Shown here: positions 23,247-38,000 of the stretch, one piece after another
How the letters are laid out: each line of letters opens with the position of its first letter
Numbering within the stretch: the first letter of the stretch is position 1
The notes under the pieces: model-generated
Seen by the model: only the letters and a program-made list of their open reading frames with translations
Told to the model about the DNA's origin: nothing
The model's database searches: none
Position numbers and translations under genes: made by a program
From: Sclerurus mexicanus
Taxonomy: Eukaryota; Chordata; Aves; Passeriformes; Furnariidae
NCBI GenBank assembly: GCA_013396755.1
Contig: VWZF01005682.1
Span: 368,050-432,049 of the forward strand
Direction of reading: 5' to 3'
DNA length: 64,000 nt

Positions 23247-23720
23247 AACTGGATTCCTCTGACTGCTGACTTCAGAAGATGCTCAAAGCCAAGTCTTCAA
23301 GTGCGTGACTAAAAATTAAATAATGTTGTTTTAGACATTTCTGTTTTTAATGCATGTCTCCTTTATGGGGGGGTAAAAACAACAAAAAAAAAAGTCAAAA
23401 CAAAGAATCAACAACTTTAATATCCTCATTGAAAACTCACCCTAAAGGAGTTTCATCCTAACTGGTGACAGAAGGACTGGATGTTAATTCTGTGGGCAAC
23501 CTTTTGTTGCTATGTTTTGTCTCTGTATGTAAGATTTTTAATAGTATATTTTTTCACAAAAAAAAGGTTCATTTCTGTAATTCTCTAGATAATGTATAGC
23601 TAGTAAACGAGCATTGGAAATCCTTACCTGTGTCGGATTTTGGAAATGGGGGAAAAGGGGCACAGTACAAAATCATTCTCTGAAAAGCTCTACAATAAAT
23701 AGAAAAAAAACTTGTCTGCA
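23247..23720 (+). other. RUBCNL: RUBCNL 3' UTR
   Basis: About 470 bp of AT-rich sequence from the stop codon to just past the AATAAA at 23694-23699. An earlier ATTAAA at 23315-23320 could be used as a proximal signal. The exact cleavage site is inferred. Confidence 0.75.
23694..23699 (+). terminator. Poly(A) signal AATAAA for RUBCNL
   Basis: A canonical hexamer 448 bp after the stop codon, followed by an A run and GT-containing downstream sequence. It is the first canonical AATAAA after the coding region. Confidence 0.75.
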
Positions 23721-23815
23721 AGTTTTAGGCAGATGCTGATTGAAATTGTTATGGCAAATGCTTAATGTGAGCTAGTGGATTTTAAATTTCTTTTAAACAG
23801 ATTTATGCAACAGCC

Positions 23816-24579
23816 TGTGATGGATGGGTTGACCTTGGCCTGCTGCTGGGTGCTCACTCAGCTGCTCTCATCCCTATTCCTCCAGAGGACAGAGGGAGAG
23901 AATAAGATGGAAGAGCTCACATGTCAAGATACAGATAGGGAGATCACTTACCAACTACTGTCATGGGTGAAACAGACTTGAATTGAGGAAAATTGAATTT
24001 ATTGCCAATTAGAAATTGAATAAGGTGATGGAATAGTGATTTTCCCCTACCTCACCCATTCATTCTCTTCTTCATTCCCAGTGCTTCTGTCTTATCCCCT
24101 GCTCAAGCGGTGCAGAGGAAGGGGGAATTGGGGGTGCTGTCAGTCCACAACTGCTACTTTCTGCTGGTCCTTCCTCTCTACTCTGTTCACCTGCTCCCAT
24201 GTGGCTCCTTCCCATGAGCTGCAGTCTTTCAGGATAAACCCGCTCCTGCATAGGCTCTCCGGGAAGGTGTTCCTTCAGGAAATACCTATGTGCTCTAGAG
24301 AGGCCTTTTCCACAGACTGCAGGGGAATTGAATGTGCACCTCTTCCCCCTCCTTTTTCACTGCCCTTAGTGTTTGTACTACTCTTTCTCATGCTCTTTCT
24401 TAAATACGTTTTCTTAGAAGTAGCACTGTCTTGGCTGAGGGGCTTGGCTCTGGTCTGTGGTGAGTCCATCTAGAGCTGGCTAGAAGCAGTTGTGTCTGGC
24501 ATGGGGCAGTCCTGGCCTCTTTGCACAGAAGCCACCATGCAGTCCTCCACTGCCAGCATCTTGCCGCCTACACCCAGTA
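23816..24579 (-). mobile_element. Solo LTR (ERVL-like), diverged copy next to the RUBCNL 3' end
   Basis: The copy starts TGTGATGGATGGGTTGACC and follows the same block order as the LTRs at 15214 and 42374. Shared blocks include the antisense poly(A) signal (TTTATT at 23998-24003), the AGGGGGAATTGGGGGTGC block, the CTGCAGGGGAATTGAATG block, and a terminal GCATCTTGCCGCCTACACCC. It is more diverged than the other two and no target duplication could be recognised, so the right edge is approximate. Confidence 0.75.
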
Positions 24580-27500
24580 CTCCGCTCCAGGAGTTTCTTT
24601 CCAGAGCATGTAGAAATGTGAGGAGAGGCAGCGAGTGATCAGGAGAGCGCTCCTGTTTAAATCCACCCTCACACTTGCAGGCTGAGTCCTTGCCTAAAGG
24701 TGAAATGCTGGAAATTGAAGGCAGCTTTCTTTCCCTGCCTGGTTGGTTACTTCTAATGAAACGGACTGAGAAAGCAGCCCATGCCTTCAGCTGCTTGAAC
24801 CTGTAAAACCATATTTCTGTTTGTGCTGTGAAGTACCCATGAACAGAGAAACCCCAGAACCTGAAAGCATGTACCAAAGTTCTGATCTCTCCAATGGGGT
24901 GCTCTTAGTATTTTGAATTTGTTGTTGTCATTTTTGTGCTTTGTTCTTCCTCTCCTCACCTACCTGCTCCACCTTTTAGCAAAGAAAAGATCTGTTACCT
25001 GAGACTTTGTAAGTTTGCCTCCACATTAATGGCCATGATACGAAGACCATTAACACTTCCCCTCAGCTATTTTTCCTATGGCCAAAAGCAGCTTACCTAC
25101 CTACTGCTCTGAAGCAAGATTAGCATCTCTTACTCAAGATCACCAACCTAGGGTAAGATGTGGGGAGAAAAAGCCTGCTTATGCAGCTTACTGTAATGTT
25201 ATGCAAGAGTAAATTCTCACGTAACTTGGGTGCGTGGTTAACTGAATCACATGAAAGGCCTTGCTGCAGGGATTTTGTGCTTATGAAGGAGTTGACTTGA
25301 ATGATCCTTCCGTGGCATAATCTGCAGGGCGGCTGAATACATCTTTTTCACTATTCATTAATTTAGAATTGCTGATCTGGGTTCTGGCTGTTCTTTTCAT
25401 GAATGTTCAAGTCTTAATAAGCAGTAGCAGAATGCAGGAAGGGGGCGTGTCGGAGAGTGAGTTTCATGCACCAAGTGTTGATACTTTACATCTGCTCAGT
25501 TCAGTCCAGGTCTCTGTAGACCCTGTATGGCTTATCCAGACTAATTATTGCTACATACCACAACACAGATTGCAGTAAGAGGAGATCCTCAATGTGTTTG
25601 TATAGCTGACAGAAAGCAGAAGGCCCAAGAGTATCAACACACTTGTAATCTGAGTAAAACTAGTTAAAATGTTCTGCTGCTGAAGCTAAAGTAAGAAGGA
25701 CTAAATTGTGAGATGCCAGCAGGTTGGTCCCAAGTTGGAAGGAATAACAGAGGCCATTATTTGCTGTGTTTGAGGGGGGTGATGCTCTTTACTGTTATGT
25801 CTGAAGGAGGGTCATACCAAATCCACGTTCTTCTGTGCTGGTGTCAGCACAAGATACCACAGGAACATGCTGAGGTTATTCACCCTGAGCCTCTTCTCTG
25901 GTGGGAAGCAAAGCATGGGTGACTCGACCTGTAACCACAAGATGTTCTCAGTGTTGCTGAGTGGAGAGTTTCTTCCCAACAGGCTCTATCCTAGTATAGC
26001 ATAAAGCAACCATAATAACTGAAACCATGCACATATCTTTCTGTATTTGGTGATAAAGTGGTTAGGACAGAAAGGGGTAACTTCTGTGCTGCAAACCCTC
26101 TAAATGTCTTTAGATGTAGCGAAGTTCTTTGAATTAAGTTTTGAGACTCGCTAAGTTTCTTAGATCAATACTATGCTACTCCTGAGCATATCTCTGTGGA
26201 TAAATACTTGGTCATTTCTGAGGCTAAACCAGATGATAAAGCAGATTCAAGACAAGATTTTCTTTTCAGAAACAAAAACTATATGGCTACAGTGAACTTC
26301 TTTGCAGGAAGTGAAATCCTACAAGTATAAACTTTGAATTCTTTGATAGGAGCAGACATTAAGGGGTTAGGCAATCCTACCAAGGTGTTAAGCCAGTTTG
26401 AAATAAGCTGCCTGCTAGCTCGAAAGCTGTTTCACAGTGGACAGTGACAAGAGACCTGACTCCTCAGCTAGGGAAAGAAAGGGAATTGTCACACCTTTCT
26501 GTTTGCCTGAGCAATGATGATCAAAGCTCATTCTTAACTGTGGGTTTCCATGGTGCCATGTGGGTGCACAAGGAGCTCCCTTGAGGACACGACTGGAGGA
26601 ATCCTCTCAGGGGCATTAGAGGCAGAGAAACATATTCCTAGTTAACCGCACAAAAAAAATTCAGGTCAAGACAGTTTTACCAGTCATTTATATAGGGGCA
26701 GGTTTTTAAAGGAACCCAATACCAACAACTCACTCTTGCAGCTAAACAGTTTTAACTGCTTTTCCACTAGTTATTTCTTTATACTGATTTGTTGTATTTT
26801 CCCTCTTAGTTTCAGTTGTTAGCTATCTGAAGGTGGAAGTGCTTTGCTAAGACTTCATGCAGTACATTGCAGTCAGGATTCTTCATGATGCTATTAATGA
26901 TCATACAGCTATTAATATAAACAACAGAATATCAGGTGTAGTATGATCTCGCAAATACAGGTCTTGTTTCAACTGTAAGCAAGTATGTCAAGTACATAAG
27001 TAGTTTTATGGGCCTATGTAATTTCAGGGATGGTTGCCACACTCATTCACTTTAAGAGAAGAAAATATCTATGTTTTATAAGAAATTATATTTTGTCTGC
27101 TTTTCTACGCAAAGTACACAAACTGCTTCATTAGCAGTCTTTCGTCCCTTAATGGGCTTATATTCATGGGTTTTATTTTTTAAAAGGAAATATACCCCTA
27201 TTTTCCCATATTTTCTCTATGGCTGCTGCTTGATGTAATTTTCTTTTAGCCCAGTGATCTGAATACTCTGAAAAACACTTGACACCTTCTCTCTGAGACA
27301 ACCGTTTTACCTATATGGTTCAGCATTATCCATCCTGTCTACAAAGGATGACAATAATTTACAGTTGAGTAGATTAAAATTAAAAATGCAGGTTAAATCT
27401 GTTACCAATAAGTTAAACTTGTCTGGGACTGGTCTCTGGTACTGAGGGCAGATGGTATAAGGGGGGCCAAGTTCAAGTACTCCACAGTTTTGTTCACTGT

Positions 27501-30500
27501 GGGGGTCACCAAATCCAACGTGCCTCTTGTGAAAGACTCCACACCCATGCTAACTCCTGATCTGTACCTGCTCGTGTGAGCCAGAACTGTGCTATGTTTA
27601 GTCTTAACATTAATGTAGCTATCTATGATTTAATTAGAAAAAAAAAACCTCTATGGCAGTCATTGGTTGCTATAACCATTCATATGCTCAGGAAAGTTTA
27701 CAGGTTCATAACTGCCAATTGTTCGCCTTCCACAAGACAAATGCATCTACCTAAATTATTTTTCCCCACCAAACTGTTCAAGGTTTGTTATTTTGGGGCT
27801 TTTGATGGAGTATGTCTTAAAGCAAAAGGAATTTGCTTTTTTCTTTCTCCCTGCTATGCAGGTTTCCCCTCAGTCCCTCTTCATTTATTTGCAACCAAAC
27901 CAAGCCCAGTGCCAGCCTAATCACAACTGCTCCAAGCATGACACTGGACAGCAGGGGGGCAAATATGATCCCCAGTTGTGTTGGATATACAGGGGAAAGA
28001 GTACCAAAGCACCCTTTGCCTGAAAACCAAGCTGGTTAATATAGAAGAATTGTAAGCAGTTTAGGAATTTCCCACCTGGTTCTGGTGAACAAAAGACAGA
28101 TTCTCTATGACCTTCACTGACCTAAAGGTGAGTACCTGTGGAAATGCCATGAAGCACATGTGTAGGTGCATGCATGGATGATACGAGCCGATCACCATGT
28201 AGATAAGGAAAACTGACACAAGAAGGCAGCAAGTGTTAGGCACCAAAGTAACTGCATATCTGACTACAGGGGTTATATCCATAGCTTGGATTTTTGCAGT
28301 TCCATGGGCTTGGGGTAGTACCTGCCTGCTGGTGGAAAACAAATGAAGCCAGATACCACACCACTGCTTAGAGGTCTCCTTCTCCTCAGGCCCAGATTTG
28401 CACTCGTCTGAGCAGCTTGATTCCAGTTTCTTCTTGTGATTTGGAAGCAGTGAATTCTGTCTGAATGATGGACAGATGCTTGCTATAAGAGAGCTCAGGG
28501 AACAGGAGAAAATGCTTGTGGGAGCATCTTTCAATGTCAGCTTTTATCTGGGAATATAATTTTATTCAAGAGCACTGTGCTGCTGATGCTGCAAACGGTG
28601 CAGGATCTGGACACATGCGGAGCTGTTTGGACAATGGACATTTGTAGGAGCTGAGCTGGACTTATTTTTGACAGCTGCTCCAACTGTCCCTGTGTCACAT
28701 ATCTGAAATGATTGCACCTTACTTCCCAAAGCAGCAGCAGCAGTACAGTTTTCCTCTTGGATTCTTTTCTCTGCTATTTTAGTCATGGCATTTCCAGTTG
28801 TCCATGGAAGCAAAATGAAACTGAGACATAAATTTCCAGTGTGACCAGCCCCTCTTATCCAAGGCCTGCCTGTTTTACTCATTTTCTTAAGCCATTTTTA
28901 CCTCTTTACAGCCCAGATAAATTTCTTCATGAGATGTGCTCCTTATTCCTTATACTAAAACAAATAGTATAATAAAATACTTCTGCTATTGTATGACCTA
29001 AGGATGATACTGAGGAAGATGTTGGCAAAAAGACCCCAAAAAACCAAAAACAAAACAAAAAAAAAAAAACAAAACCAAAGAGAGAAGCAAATTCATTGAG
29101 GTGTTGTCAGCCTGAAGAAAGGAAAAGTGCTGGCAGGTTCTTGAGAAGACCTGTGTTCTTCCTTAGGAGACAAGCCAAGAAGTAATTCCTAGAAGAAAGG
29201 GATCACAGTGCCTTGCATAAATCAGAAGGAATGCAGTGTTGTGGTCACTTCAAAGTGAGTCAATGACTGCCGAAGTGCTGCTGTTATGCATCAAGGAGCA
29301 TGATGTGGGAAAGGAGAATTTATTTGCCTAACCTGGAACTGGGAGCCATTTTACTGTGCTCTCATCTTGGTCCAACAGTTACTGTAAATCAAGTTGGGTT
29401 CTCAGAAGGTGAAACTAAATCCAAGTGGGAATGGTTTTACTGGAATACAATATATTTTCAGGTCTCCTACACATTTCACGGATGAGACAAAAGAAGGTGA
29501 GTAGCAGTTTATGTGCTAACACAGCACAGAGGATATATTCATGCTTCTCTAACAGAGGATTTCCTAAGCTAACTCAGACCCTGGTAACATCTGGCTGCAA
29601 TTGCAATGTTCCTCTCACAGGAAAATGCTTTGGCACAGCATTTTCCTGTGCCAGCACAGCATTAACATGTCCGACATGTTGTGCTGTGTCACACTAGGAA
29701 AAATGTTTGTGGGTCTATGACTGAAACAGAGCCAGAGGGCTACTTAGAAGCCACTGAAGTAGGAAAATATGATGAGATCATGTGTATTTGGAGAAAGGCG
29801 TTTGCATAATTCTGTGGATAGGAAAATGCAGTTGAATTGAGGCTTAAGCAGCCAAGGAAGGTGATGATACAGATTGAAGCACGTTCCAGATGTCGACCAG
29901 TGACTGAGCAGAGGAGCATCTTTCATTTCTAACATTGAGACAGACTTTCTCAGGAAGGAAGAAATGCACAGAGAAGGCTGAAGAGGCCCTGTCTGTTCCC
30001 CATAGTGAAGAAAAATTAGATTTTCATATGTTTCATCAGTTTATTAGTCAATATGTTAACAGCACCACTCATCAGCAGTCCGTCTCAGAGTCTGCTCAAC
30101 ATGGAGATCTGGTTAGCCCAGACTTCCCTCTAAATGTTTTCAAAACACCTAGCTCACTCTCCTTGTTGAATAGCACTGTGTCTGCCATAGGGCTCCTTCT
30201 GTAGGTCCCAGCACTCAGGCACATGGCCTGTGCCAGAGCTGGATAGGCTGGGTGCCCCTAACCTCAATCCCCAGGATTTCTGTATCTGACAGACTGATGG
30301 GAAAGCAGAAATAACTGCCAGCGTATCCTGCACACTTCCTATTTCAAAATTGCTTTCTGGCTAGTTGACACATATGCTTCCCCTTTCACACAGCAAATGT
30401 GCACAACTGCTGCTCCAGCACATGCTGGCTGGAGATGGCCAGGATACTTCCTCAAGTCAATCTTCCAGTTGCTCCTGCCAGGGGATGGGGATATCCACAA

Positions 30501-33500
30501 ACAGCTCATCTGCTGGTTCTGGATCTGGTCTTCGATGCTGGCTTCAGGGCCTGTCTCTGTGGTAGTCTTATCTCAACACTGTGCTGAATGCTCACCAAAG
30601 GAATATGATGACATTACTCTCATTTTTCCCCAGCAATTTTCTTTACATTTTTGTTTTTCCGGGTCTCCTTTCCACAGGGAAACTCTTCAGACCATCCTAC
30701 CCTATCCTTTCTTCTCTGTGTTACTGCAGACACATTATTCACTCCTACTTTTCCAGGGGTTCATAGCTTCCACAGCCATACCTTTTCTCTCTAGCTTTTC
30801 TCCCCCTCCTCCTCTAGCACCTGCTACCAATGGTTGTCTGGAGCCTTCAGCATTACTCCCTTCTCACCTTACCTGCCAAGAAGGTGCACCTTGGTGCCTG
30901 CAGCTAATTGCCTCCGGCCACTGTCTCTCCTGGACACTCATCTCAGGCCCAAGTGCTCTCCTGCTCTCTATCCCTGTTGCATTTCCACAGGAGCAACCCA
31001 AAGAACTCTAATGTCCCAGCACATATCATGTGAATTAGCCTTTGACTATTACTAAGAGCTTTCACTGTTGCCCATGACCAAAATCCTCACTGCTCTCTAC
31101 CAGGTACCTTTTCACCACTCATCCTTTCTTCCAACTTGACCAGATTGCCAGTGAAACCTGAAATACCTTTCAACATCTAAACTATGACTGTTTCCCAATG
31201 ACCCTTGTTCACATGCAAAACTTCCCAGTCCAAGGAATTCAGAATTCCAGTCAAGCTTTCAGGACAAAAACTCTTTCTGATGGTGTAAGAATGAGCTAAC
31301 TCACACTTTTGTTTCCTACTTCCTCTTAAGGACAGAACACAAGCACATGCCTTTTTTTTTTTTCCAGAGAAAGAAAAAAAAAAAAGATTGTAAATCCTCG
31401 GATTCTATAATCCAGGGAGTCACACATGCTCTAGCTGTAGAAATGGTGTTTACTGTGCATCATGAAAAAGTGACACATGTAAGCCTTGACCACATGTGCT
31501 GTAGTGTTTGACTGTCCTTACGACACTACTTGCGAAATCAACAAATCCATAGGTGCTGCCAGTCCTTTACGTGCACCAGGTCTTACCAGGAATACAAATA
31601 CTGAAACAGTGCCCTAGGGCAGATTTCTCAAACAAACCCCACCATCCAAATTTGACAGCAGATAGTGTAAACTGCTGGTCCTGTCACTCTGCTGTGCCAT
31701 AGACCATTTCAAGCACTGCTCATTCAGGGATGGGGGACAGCTGGTATTTGCTGTTTGCCACTAACTCATCCTGCCTGACCAAGGATGTGTATATAAACCT
31801 GCCTAAGGAAAAGTGGCTTCTGGCTACACAGGACTTCTCTCCAGAGTTCTGCCTGAGTCAGGGGAAGGAGAAACAAGAGGAAAGTTGCTGACACTGAATC
31901 ATTTCTGTTTCTATCACAGTGAAATAAGAGCTGACCCAGGGATTTCCTGCTTTTTGCAAAAAAAGTGGTTATCCCCTCCCTCCTCTCTGCTAAGCAGGCA
32001 TCAGAATGAAGCAAAGAGGGGGATTTGTACTATGACTTGTAGTAGTACGGCATTTGACACCTGTGAGTCACACACTGAGAAACAGGTCCAAGGGTTGTGC
32101 TGGGTTGAGGGCCAAGGGTGCTATTCAAACAAGAGGCTTTGGCATGGTGTATCACCCACCATGTGGTAGTTCATGGTCTGGGCCTGCAGGAAATTGTGGA
32201 ATTGTGGACTTTGTATATGAGCTTGAGCTTGAGCTTCTAGTCATGTGTGAGGGTTGTCATTTGCTTGTAGAAACCCCAGGTGGCCAGTCTGGTATTTAAT
32301 GGTCAGTTGTGTGCCTACAAGTGGGTATGTCTGTCACAGGAAACTGGACACCGAAAAGTAAGACATCACTTAAATTCTACCCTGTGCACTGTCCGAGGAC
32401 TGTTCCCTAAGCCAGGATGAGGGGCAAGAAAGGAATGAAGAGCTGTGTTTCATATGTTGATCAAAAAGATGTGCCTTGACCTCCAAATGGATTTGGCACA
32501 GTCCACGCACAGGAAGAATGAGGAGAGCAGTGACTTGTGTCTGTTCACCTGCCTTGCCCCCAGTCTCAGTCAATAAAGCAGAAACCTCAGTTTTCCTCTC
32601 GTTGTGAGAGGTGCAAGATGCTTGCTCAGCTAGGCTCCAAGGGGCAGTGTAGATGGCACAGGAAATGGGGCTGTTGTGGGCGACAGGAATAGCCAAGTGT
32701 GCTGAGCTCAGTGAGAAGACAAGACAGGGAGCAGATAAGAGTAAAAAGTAAACACTCAGAACAGCAGGAGCAAGTTTCTTGGGAGTTTTGTAAATCTGAT
32801 GGGGCAACAGCCTGGTGCTGTTAAGCAGATGATTGCAGTTTTTCCTGTTGTAAGCTTCACTTCACACCGCCTGCACACACATCTTTCCTGTGTTTGCCTA
32901 ATGCAGAGCCAGAGTGCAGTAAAATGTTGTTTCCTGGGAGGAGGACATGCTCCAGAACAGACTAGGCAACCACACCACATACTCCAGCTCGTCCAACAAC
33001 CAGCCCCATGTGTTGGCCTAGAAACCTGTCTGTATTTTACAGGCACAAAATGCCATGGGTGTAGCCACACAACCAAGGGATGCAGTATACAATCCTCATC
33101 CATTGGCTTTTCCTCTGAAAGCAATGGGAGAGGACATGTGGTCAGTTATTATCTGTGGTCCAAATCCTCCCCACTGGCTGTCCAAATTCAGTGCATGGCT
33201 GTGTGTCTCTCACAGCTACCTTATCCTCTGCATGCAAAGGGAAGAGCTCTTGGGGTGCCTTGCTGCACCATCCTTATTACCTGCACACTTAAACCACCTC
33301 TCAGCTCACCAAAGCAGTGAATTGAGAAAGGAATTGCAATAAAAAGGTTCCTTCCCCTCTAACCCTGCCTGCCTGTTACGGGTATATCCACACACATCTC
33401 CTTTTACATGCATACACAGATAGATATACACACACGTGGACACATGTTTATTGGAGCAGGCCCCAATGCAAAACCACCAAGAAATGTCATTTTAACTTTG

Positions 33501-34979
33501 GCTAAGTTACAACTTGTCTCAAATCAACATCTGAGAAGCGAGAATCCTGCATATTGATCACCCAGTAATAAGTAATTTCTGCAGTACCTAAACATGATGT
33601 AAAAGTCAGAATTATATATTTAGTGATCTTCGGGGAAAAAAAAAGAAGAATAAACATTTTACCTCACTGAAGCTTTGTCCTCTGCCTCTGTAGTACATCA
33701 CTTCAAAATCCTGAGTTAGTAGGAAGATCAAACTGAGGTCCTGAGCACAAAGTGGCTGCAATTTTAATCTTTTCCATTCCTCTGAGGAACAGTAAGCATG
33801 AGCTCTATATGTGGCCCATCACATGTAAAATATGATGCCTATGGTCCAGCCTGTGGGTCAGATGCCTTAAGTTACATTGCAATAAATACTGCTAGTAAAA
33901 TGCTCAAGTGTAGTTTTAGGGGTAGATCTCCTCTAACACTAGCTTTGCATCTATAGGTGTGTTTGGAAGCACCCTGGATGAAGACGAAGGCAAATGAGGT
34001 TTGAGAACTTTCACAGAGGAGATGATAGGAGCATTAGTGTTGAACTGACAAGCTGTGTATTCCCAGGTGGAAGCTTTGTTCACATTTAAACAGTTTGATC
34101 GTAATTTCCATTTTACTCCATCAGAGGTAATTCAGAAGGTGACTTGCTCCATATGCCTTGCTCTGCAGGGTAAGATAGGCTGAAAGCGAGTCAAACAGTT
34201 AAAACCCCTGTGAATCTGTGATTCTATGTCACTGTCTCGTTACACCATGCTACATATATAAAATAAATAAAAACCCGAGCCCGGTTTCACACAGCATAAG
34301 TGCCACTAGAGGGGGCTGGTTGCACACAGCGCAGGTGGGTTCCTGTGCTGCAGGATAGGATACAGGGATGGCTAGGACGCAACCGGTCTGTACAAACACA
34401 CCTCAGTGTAGCTGTAGCCACATAAACTGCAAATCCTGCCCAGAACCAGCTGCACTCAGCAATGCTCTGTTACTGTCTTCGTGCTGCTCTCCGTTCCAAA
34501 GGTGTGTCTGCAGAGCCACGCCAAGCTGGAGATGAGCAAAGGCTCATCCCCAGGAAGAAATGCCCGCACTCCCAGCAATTTTAGTGGCTGCAGAACACAG
34601 CTGCACCATGTGTTCACATCCAGCTCTGGCACCTCATTCCCACTTCTTCAGGCTTGCCCATTTCTATTCCTGTATTCCCTTAACTCTTATTTTATTCACA
34701 TTTTGTGAAAGACACACTGAATGCCAACTGTCTCTGCTGCTGCCAGGTTAGCAATGCAGAGTACATCCCTCTGCCCCTGCAGCCTGGCAGAGAGGTTGGG
34801 AATCTGGGCCAGAAATCCAGAGTGCATTCGGAGCTCTTTCAGTTTGGAGACACTACCTATTAATTAGTCCTGGGAAGCTTTACAGCCGTTCCTAAAATAA
34901 TAGAAGAAATTGCTTGAAGTTATCCTTAGGGCAGCTCAATGTTAGCGAACGTTTTTTCTTTGGAAGACTGCACTTGAGA

Positions 34980-34980
<1 letters not shown>
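24580..34980. other. Intergenic DNA without a supported gene
   Basis: I find no splice-consistent coding exons on either strand. Open frames near 28061-28534 (minus) and 30365-31055 (plus, three overlapping frames) arise in pyrimidine- or purine-rich sequence and carry no motif. By human gene order an LRRC63 orthologue could sit here on the minus strand, but no leucine-rich repeat is visible. A-rich low-complexity sequence lies at 29033-29077. Confidence 0.6.

Positions 34981-35035
<55 letters not shown>
34981..35035. repeat. (ACT)n microsatellite, about 18 units
   Basis: A perfect ACT trinucleotide array with no interruption, 55 bp long. On the minus strand it produces an artefactual poly-Val open frame. 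Confidence 0.98.
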
Positions 35036-38000
35036 TAAATTTGCATGGAAGACAATGTAATTGCTGCTCACAGCTCCTCCTCTGCCAGCCAACTCCAAGC
35101 CCAGAGCACAGGAGGCTACGCATGGCCATGTTTATCTGTGCCTGCATCCCGCCTTGCAGAAGCACCCACTGTACTCTGCAGTGCCAGAGTTCATTTTCCT
35201 CACCCTGAGCAGCCAGGAACAGGTTAGAGAAAGCCAACAGATGCTGTTACTTTTACTGAGCATCTTGCTAGTTCCTGGATTATTTTTGAGTTTCAGCCAT
35301 GGGCTCTTCGGCATGCACAGATCTTTTGGAATATATCAGTCCCAGACAAGTTTAAAGAAAAAGAAAGATTTCTCTTCCTTCTTAACCATGAAGCTTTTCC
35401 TTTCCTGCTCCTCTCAAAATCATGGAGTGGTTGTTCAGACTACCTGAACCATGGTAGGCATTGAAACTGCTGTGGTGTCTAAATCAATTCTCTCCTCTGT
35501 ATGGGAAGTTTCAACACTCAGTCAATGGCAATCTTCATGCAAGTGACACATTTCCCTCTTTCCTGTGTTTGAATAATGCTTATTGTCATTTGCATAAACA
35601 CCATCAGATCCTCTCTCTTCACTGTAATGTCTGTAAGTTCTACTCAACCTCAGAATTCCCTCTTTCAGTTCTCCTTCTGCAACATCCATTTCTGCTTCCA
35701 CATTTAAATGTCTCTAGTTTCACTCCCAGTCCCCACAGCTGTCTATCCCCATTTCTGGCAGGCTGTGGCTGGGTACTTGTACAGGGATTAACTGACTGCG
35801 GAGAAAATCCCAGCAGAAATAAGCAGTTCAGTTTTTTACTATGATTAGTATAGCAAGTGGAGAAAGAGTCACAAAGTTACTTCCATCCTTCAGCTCCACA
35901 AAAATATGATTTCAGGTGTGTTAACAGAGTGAGACCTGGCTGCATCCTTGTCTTGGCCTTTGTCCACAGGTGCCTAAATTCTTCTTGCAGCTCCTTGAAG
36001 CACTTGAAGAATCACTGCTGCACACATGGATGGGTTACTGTTCTGTGGGAACAACACATGGACAACAGTGAGTTCACTTGAGATTGATGACAAGAAAAGA
36101 AGGGAGAAAAGAAATTGTGTCTGCACAACTGTGCAGTGCTAATAGAAGGAGGCCCATGTGTTGGGCTCTGGCCTTGATGTTACTGATGCCATTTATCCAG
36201 CAATTATTTTGGGACAAACACTGTATTACCATCACTGGGGAAGAGGTGTCCATCTGTCCATAGGATACAAAGAAGACCTGTGTCATCAGTTTTTCATCTC
36301 TCCCTTTGCATTTCCCTCTTCTGTCTCAGAGTCCCACCTGCCTTTATAGTGCTGTATATACATCTGTGAAAAGCCACTTCCTGACTTTCCAATCTCAAGT
36401 CAAACAACACTGAGTGTCTCTTCGGAGACACAACAAATCCAAGGCACTTCCAGATGAAGGTTGTGAGAACAACAGGTTTCGGCAAGACCCATAGGACCAT
36501 ACTGGGAAGTCCCTTTCTCCTGTTCTGTCCAAGGTCCTGTAGCTGCTGGTATTCCACAATCAGGGAAGTCTAAGGCACTGGCTTTAGTGCATCAGAATCT
36601 AAAGCCTGTTACAGACCTGTGATAGAAATCCTTCAATACAGAACATGTTTACCTTAGAATAAGCAAAAGTACAATGTTTGTTACAGAGATTAGAACAAAC
36701 CCCTTCAACTGTAGCTCAAAAAAAAAAAAAAAGAAAAAAAAATGCTGGATTTTTGTAATTTAACAAAAATATATGAAAATCTGTCATACTTAAATCTGCA
36801 TGGCTTGTTAAGTGAATTGTAATAAAATCAGGGATTGGTGTTTTGATATTTTAAAATTAAAATGGCGGTTGAGTTTCACTGTGTTTTTATATTGTATCAC
36901 TGGTACTATGTGGGAAACAACACGAAGCATCAATTAAACCTTACTGAGAAGTACTGTGATTAAGAGGTAAAAAATCAGAAGCTGGGGCTCTGATCCCAGT
37001 TTTGTTGCAGGCTATCTTCATCATCAAGTCACTTAGGCAATGAGTTTTTGTTTGTTTGCGGATTTTGTCTTTAGAAAAATACTAGGCAGTTCAGATTTGG
37101 GGGCTGCAACTCATTAAAAATACATTTTCTTTTCTATAGTAAACAAAATGTATATACAACAAATACCAAGATTTATTTACAAGACCTTCTATAACTTGCA
37201 AAAAGTGTTTTCGTTTTGATAAATAGAACCTATATTTACTTTGCAGTCCAGGAGTAAAGTTATCCTTTTATTTTTATTTATTTATTTTAAAGTCTTATGA
37301 AGTAAAATGTCATAATGCTAGCAGAGAGAAAGACTCTGATCCCTCTCCAGGATCACTGGAGGAAGCACAGGGTCAGCATATAAATTCATTGATTTTACAT
37401 AGGGCTGAGTCTGCCTCTCATTTTGATTCAACTACATATTCATTGATACAAAACAGACCATTCAGAGCTGAAAACACTGATGTCATCACTCCAGCTGAGC
37501 CCCAGGTTGTCCAACAGAATAACATAACACACCATCTTGTTTTTCTTAACTATTTTATCCCATTCACAGTTTCTCTGCTGCAATCCAGACCACTTTCCGC
37601 AAAGTACTGCAGTCAAAACTGAATCTGAGACATAAGGTTTTCTATGGCATGATGATGAGCAAGCATGGAAACCAAAAAGGGAAGTCTCCCAAATTTAAGT
37701 ATGTTCCTGTAATGTCAGATGAGCCAAAGTCCTTTGCCATACCAAGGTCCACTGCAGCAATCACAGACAGTAAAACTACACTGGGAGAGAAACTGGTCAA
37801 AAACTTTGCATCATCCTTCTAAGATTATACACACACCCAGAGCAGCTCAACCTCATCACTCACAAATGCAGATTAAAGAAATTATGTGGCCTCAAAATGA
37901 CTGTGGTTCATCACTGGAGAAGGTGCTTAAGCTTCTTCAGCTCCGCTTTAGCAGAGGCCCACACCATTGCAAAGAAGTAATTACTCTAGCTTTAATGCAC

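Noticed and set aside
30365..31055. Up to 204 codons open in overlapping + frames
   Set aside because: Several frames are open at once because the strand is pyrimidine-rich and poor in stop codons. There is no recognisable domain or splice structure.
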